The notes below the pieces were generated by a model. The model saw nothing but the letters and a program-made list of their open reading frames with translations, was not told the DNA's origin and did no database searches. Shown in pieces: positions 61,248 to 64,000 of a stretch of 64,000 nt of DNA (within the stretch, counting starts at the first letter, position 1; each line of letters begins with the position of its first letter). Source of the stretch: Ideonella paludis (GTDB lineage: Bacteria > Pseudomonadota > Gammaproteobacteria > Burkholderiales > Burkholderiaceae_C); contig NZ_JAGQDG010000009.1 in assembly GCF_018069865.1 (NCBI RefSeq), positions 1 through 64,000 on the forward strand, written 5' to 3'. A program made the position numbers and the translations under genes.

Positions 61248-61397
61248 GTGGAAGGCTCACCCTTCCTGAGAGGATCCGGCGAGTATCGGGCCGGGGCCTC
61301 GACAGCGCGGGAAATGCGCCGTGGTCAAAACCTCATCAAGAGGTGGCTCAAGCGTAGTCCAAGTTCGAGCCCACCACAAGGCCCCGTCGCCTGTGCT

Positions 61398-62972
61398 TTA
61401 CAACTTTCTGGCGGCTGTGGCCCAGTCGCCCATTTGCGCCAGCACGCCGTCGACCCGCGCCGAGACATCGGCATCCATCTCGATCACCCGCCCCCACTCT
61501 CTGGAGGTTTCACCCGGCCACTTGTTTGTAGCGTCGAGACCCATCTTGCCGCCCAGGCCACTGACCGGCGATGCGAAATCGAGGTAGTCAATCGGCGTAT
61601 GTTCCACCAAGGTGGTGTCGCGCACCGGGTCCATGCGGGTGGTGATGGCCCAAATCACGTCTTTCCAGTCGCGGATGTTGACATCCTCGTCCGTCACCAC
61701 GATGAACTTGGTGTACATGAACTGGCGCAGGAAGCTCCACAGGCCAAACATCACGCGCTTGGCGTGTCCTGGGTAGGCTTTGCGGATGGAGATCACCGCC
61801 ATGCGGTAGCTGCAGCCTTCGGGCGGCAGGTAGAAGTCCACGATCTCCGGAAACTGCTTTTGCAGAATCGGCACAAACACTTCATTCAAGGCCACGCCCA
61901 GCACAGCGGGCTCATCGGGCGGCTTGCCGGTGTAGGTGGAGTGATAGATCGGGTCGCGCCGATGGGTCAAGCGGTCGATGCGGAAGACGGGGAACCAGTC
62001 TTGCTCGTTGTAATAGCCGGTGTGGTCACCGTAGGGGCCTTCTAAGGCATGGAGGTAGCCATTCACAGACTTCAGCGGCACGCCATGCTCGCTCACCCCT
62101 TCCCAGCCCTCGGGCGCCGGTGGGATATGACCTTCTAACACCATCTCGGCGCGGGCCGGCACCTGCAGCTTCAGCTCCCCCTCGCCCACTTGGGTGTCGG
62201 CCAGCTCGGTGCGGCCCCCACGCAAGAGCCCGGCAAATTGGTACTCGCTGAGGCTGTCCGGCACCGGCGTGACAGCCCCCAAGGTGGTGGCAGGGTCTGC
62301 GCCCAGCGCGACCGCCATGGGAAAGGGCTGACCCGGGTTGGCACGGGCAAACTCGCGGAAGTCCAAGGCGCCGCCGCGGTGCGCCAGCCAGCGCATGATG
62401 ACCTCGCGCGAGCCGATCACTTGTTGCCGATAGATGCCCAAGTTTTGGCGCCGACGCGGACGCGCCACCGACTGCGGGCCGCGCGTCACCACCAAGCCCC
62501 AGGTGATCAGCGGTGCGGCGTCGCCCGGCCAGCAATACTGAATCGGCCACCGGCTGAGGTCCACCGCCGAGCCTTCCAACACCACCTCCTGACAAGGCGC
62601 ATGGCTGACTTTGGCCGGCTTCATGTCCCACACCGCTTTGGCCATGTCCCAGAGCTTGCCGGCTTCCTTGAGCGACTGCGGTGGCTCAGGCTCCTTGAGG
62701 GCCGCCAGCAAGCGGCCCACATCGCGCAGGTCGGACACCGACTCTGCCCCCATGCCCAGCGCCACGCGGCGGGGCGTGCCAAAGAGGTTGCCCAGCACCG
62801 GGCTGCTAAAGCCGGTCGGACGCTCAAACAGCAAGGCGGGGCCTTCGGCACGCAAGACCTTGTCGCACAGCGCCGTCATCTCCAGGTGCGGAGACACCGG
62901 CACGCTGACGCGCTGCAACTCATTGCCACGTTCCAATCCGCTGATGAAGTCTCTTAAATCACGGTATTTCAT
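61398..62972 (-). CDS. ubiD: UbiD-family decarboxylase (3-octaprenyl-4-hydroxybenzoate carboxy-lyase)
   Basis: 524 residues, near the normal UbiD length. It starts [20 protein letters not shown], and has [20 protein letters not shown] (in parts) plus [20 protein letters not shown], the conserved E..R..E catalytic region. With prenylated FMN made by UbiX it decarboxylates the ubiquinone precursor. No ubiX lies in view. Confidence 0.93.
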   Translation of the reverse strand: MKYRDLRDFISGLERGNELQRVSVPVSPHLEMTALCDKVLRAEGPALLFERPTGFSSPVLGNLFGTPRRVALGMGAESVSDLRDVGRLLAALKEPEPPQSLKEAGKLWDMAKAVWDMKPAKVSHAPCQEVVLEGSAVDLSRWPIQYCWPGDAAPLITWGLVVTRGPQSVARPRRRQNLGIYRQQVIGSREVIMRWLAHRGGALDFREFARANPGQPFPMAVALGADPATTLGAVTPVPDSLSEYQFAGLLRGGRTELADTQVGEGELKLQVPARAEMVLEGHIPPAPEGWEGVSEHGVPLKSVNGYLHALEGPYGDHTGYYNEQDWFPVFRIDRLTHRRDPIYHSTYTGKPPDEPAVLGVALNEVFVPILQKQFPEIVDFYLPPEGCSYRMAVISIRKAYPGHAKRVMFGLWSFLRQFMYTKFIVVTDEDVNIRDWKDVIWAITTRMDPVRDTTLVEHTPIDYLDFASPVSGLGGKMGLDATNKWPGETSREWGRVIEMDADVSARVDGVLAQMGDWATAARKL

Positions 62973-63005
62973 TGAATTGGGTAATAAGAGAACGATTCGT
63001 TATGC

Positions 63006-63035
63006 TTGACTGGTTATTTGGGCACTCTCTACAAT
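63006..63035 (+). promoter_or_regulatory. Strong sigma-70-type promoter before the transglycosylase gene
   Basis: TTGACT and TACAAT are separated by 18 bases, both one mismatch from consensus. Transcription would begin near 63042, giving a leader of about 200 bases that encodes no convincing protein but has several GC-rich inverted stretches. Confidence 0.65.
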
Positions 63036-63245
63036 GCGCCAACGCAAACCATTACGGGTTAACCCTGGCTCCTTCGTTTTGAGCCCTTTGGGGATAGCCC
63101 CTCCCGCCGCCGGGGCCCTGTCCACAAAGTGGTCAGAGACCCACAGGCAGACGATTATCGCCACTGCAGGCCACACCGCTGGGCAGCCATGCCCCGATGG
63201 CCCCGAGGTGCCCAGGGCACTTGCAGTGCGACACAAAGGAAGCTG

Positions 63246-64000
63246 ATGCCCCAGGTTCAATGGATCAAGCGCATGGTGACGAGCAGCCAGAACGCCGTCA
63301 CAGTATTTGCAAAAGACGTCGGCCACGGCCTGCTCGAAGTCAGCCACAACATGTTGGCCTTGGTCGGCCTTTTGGTGATTGCCATCGCCATGTTTGCCGC
63401 CGGGCGCGCCGACCTGCGCCTGAGCATGGAGCGTGAAGTCCTGGGCTGGCTGCAGGAGCGCCACGGCCGGCGTGCCGGCGTGGCGGTTGCCGACTACGTG
63501 GCAATGCCCGATGACCCCGAGCACCTCTCCTTGGCCCGCGCGCTGGCGGTTGACCCCGCCCAACTGACCCGTCAGCAAGCCGCCGTGACGACATGGCTGT
63601 CTCGCCGCTACCGCGTGGCCCCCGAGCCTGTGGCCCGCATCGTGCAAGAAGCCTGGCATGTGGGCCAAAAAGCTGGCGTCGAGCCGACTCTGATCTTGGC
63701 CATCACTGCCATTGAATCGAGCTTCAACCCCTTTGCCCAAAGCCCCGTGGGCGCGCAAGGTCTGATGCAGGTGATGACCCGCGTGCACAACGACAAGTAC
63801 CAAGCCTTTGGGGGCAGATTGGCAGCTTTCGACCCCGTGACCAACCTGCGCGTGGGTGTGCAGGTGTTGCGGGAGTGCATTGCGCGTGCGGGTGGCCTCG
63901 AAGCCGGTCTGCGCTATTACGTTGGCGCAGCCAATTTGGACGATGACGGCGGCTATGCCGCCAAGGTTCTGGGCGAGCAGCAGTATCTGGAGCGCGTCGC
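63246..64000 (+). CDS. Membrane-anchored lytic transglycosylase (SLT), 3' end cut by window
   Basis: The frame is open from the ATG at 63246 (AAGGAAG four bases upstream) to the right edge, 251 codons. One helix (about 36-53) anchors the protein. The SLT domain has ILAITAIESSFNPFAQSPVG with catalytic Glu157, GAQGLMQVM and YVGAANLDDDGGYAAKV. It cleaves peptidoglycan in the periplasm. The stop codon is outside the window. Confidence 0.9.
   Translation, partial: MPQVQWIKRMVTSSQNAVTVFAKDVGHGLLEVSHNMLALVGLLVIAIAMFAAGRADLRLSMEREVLGWLQERHGRRAGVAVADYVAMPDDPEHLSLARALAVDPAQLTRQQAAVTTWLSRRYRVAPEPVARIVQEAWHVGQKAGVEPTLILAITAIESSFNPFAQSPVGAQGLMQVMTRVHNDKYQAFGGRLAAFDPVTNLRVGVQVLRECIARAGGLEAGLRYYVGAANLDDDGGYAAKVLGEQQYLERV

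Noticed and set aside
61355-61385. tRNA-like CAAGTTCGAGCCCACCA sequence
   Set aside because: The T-loop-like words are there but the flanks cannot form a T stem, anticodon arm or acceptor stem, so this is not a tRNA gene.
59151-62045. A 964-codon open frame on the plus strand opposite the DUF748 and ubiD genes
   Set aside because: It is antisense to two recognised genes, rich in Arg/Gln/His, and spans their junction. No family features.

Overview
The window is about 63% G+C. Gene content points to a beta-proteobacterium of the order Burkholderiales (Comamonadaceae/Sphaerotilaceae-like). Pointers are a PhaM-type polyhydroxybutyrate granule protein, a glycolate oxidase glcDEF cluster, an Entner-Doudoroff edd-eda pair, a TonB-ExbB-ExbD-ExbD cluster of the type common in that order, and paired YceI proteins with cytochrome b561. 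This placement is inference from protein content; no rRNA or tRNA gene is present. Most of the window looks like ordinary chromosome. The accessory parts are two giant adhesin genes at the left edge, a low-GC hypothetical gene near 29 kb and a metal-uptake locus near 52-57 kb.

Layout. 1-9.7 kb: two large Ca2+-binding, Ig-like-repeat proteins that look like type I secretion substrates, separated by an AT-rich gap. The second carries a three-fold 663-bp tandem repeat. 9.7-13.7 kb (minus): trpS followed by a diheme and a triheme c-type cytochrome, plus a DUF2087 protein. 13.76-15.12 kb: a 679-bp tandem duplication that made two GNAT acetyltransferase genes and left a relic of the neighbouring channel-like gene. 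15.5-19.5 kb (plus): Nudix hydrolase, cytochrome b561, two YceI proteins and DAHP synthase. 19.5-24.1 kb (minus): a GGDEF-EAL protein and a twin-AAA+ ATPase. 24.2-28.9 kb: ornithine cyclodeaminase with a convergent Lrp/AsnC regulator, a DUF3108 protein, an FAH-family hydrolase and a TraB/GumN protein. 29-30.9 kb: a low-GC hypothetical, a tiny membrane ORF and phaM. 31-38.8 kb (plus): glcD, a secreted repeat protein, glcE, a methyltransferase, glcF, a YchJ-like protein, a pseudouridine synthase and rarD, tightly packed.

41.2-45.5 kb (plus): TonB, ExbB, two ExbD, a stand-alone exported TonB C-terminal domain whose signal-peptide codons contain an intrinsic terminator, and an exported repeat protein. 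45.5-47 kb: an MBL-fold hydrolase and a GFA-family protein. 47-49.5 kb (minus): edd-eda with a HexR-like operator upstream. 49.6-51.7 kb: a ChaC-like protein, a molybdopterin cytidylyltransferase-like protein and pdxH. 51.7-57.4 kb (minus): msrA, an ABC ATPase, an ABC permease with a histidine-rich loop, a DUF3299 protein, a small exported His/Cys protein and a ZnuD-like TonB-dependent receptor; I read the last five as a zinc (or similar metal) acquisition locus. 57.4-64 kb: a 1240-residue DUF748 envelope protein, ubiD, and a lytic transglycosylase cut by the right edge.

How the parts connect. The TonB-ExbBD cluster could energise the ZnuD-like receptor. The GlcDEF complex oxidises glycolate, and the Entner-Doudoroff enzymes split 6-phosphogluconate, probably under HexR control. 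The two adhesins and the c-di-GMP enzyme would both bear on surface attachment. No complete defence system, CRISPR array, insertion sequence or prophage was found. The best candidates for something under-described are the metal locus, the duplicated TonB C-terminal domain with its embedded terminator, and the secreted repeat protein lodged inside glcDEF.
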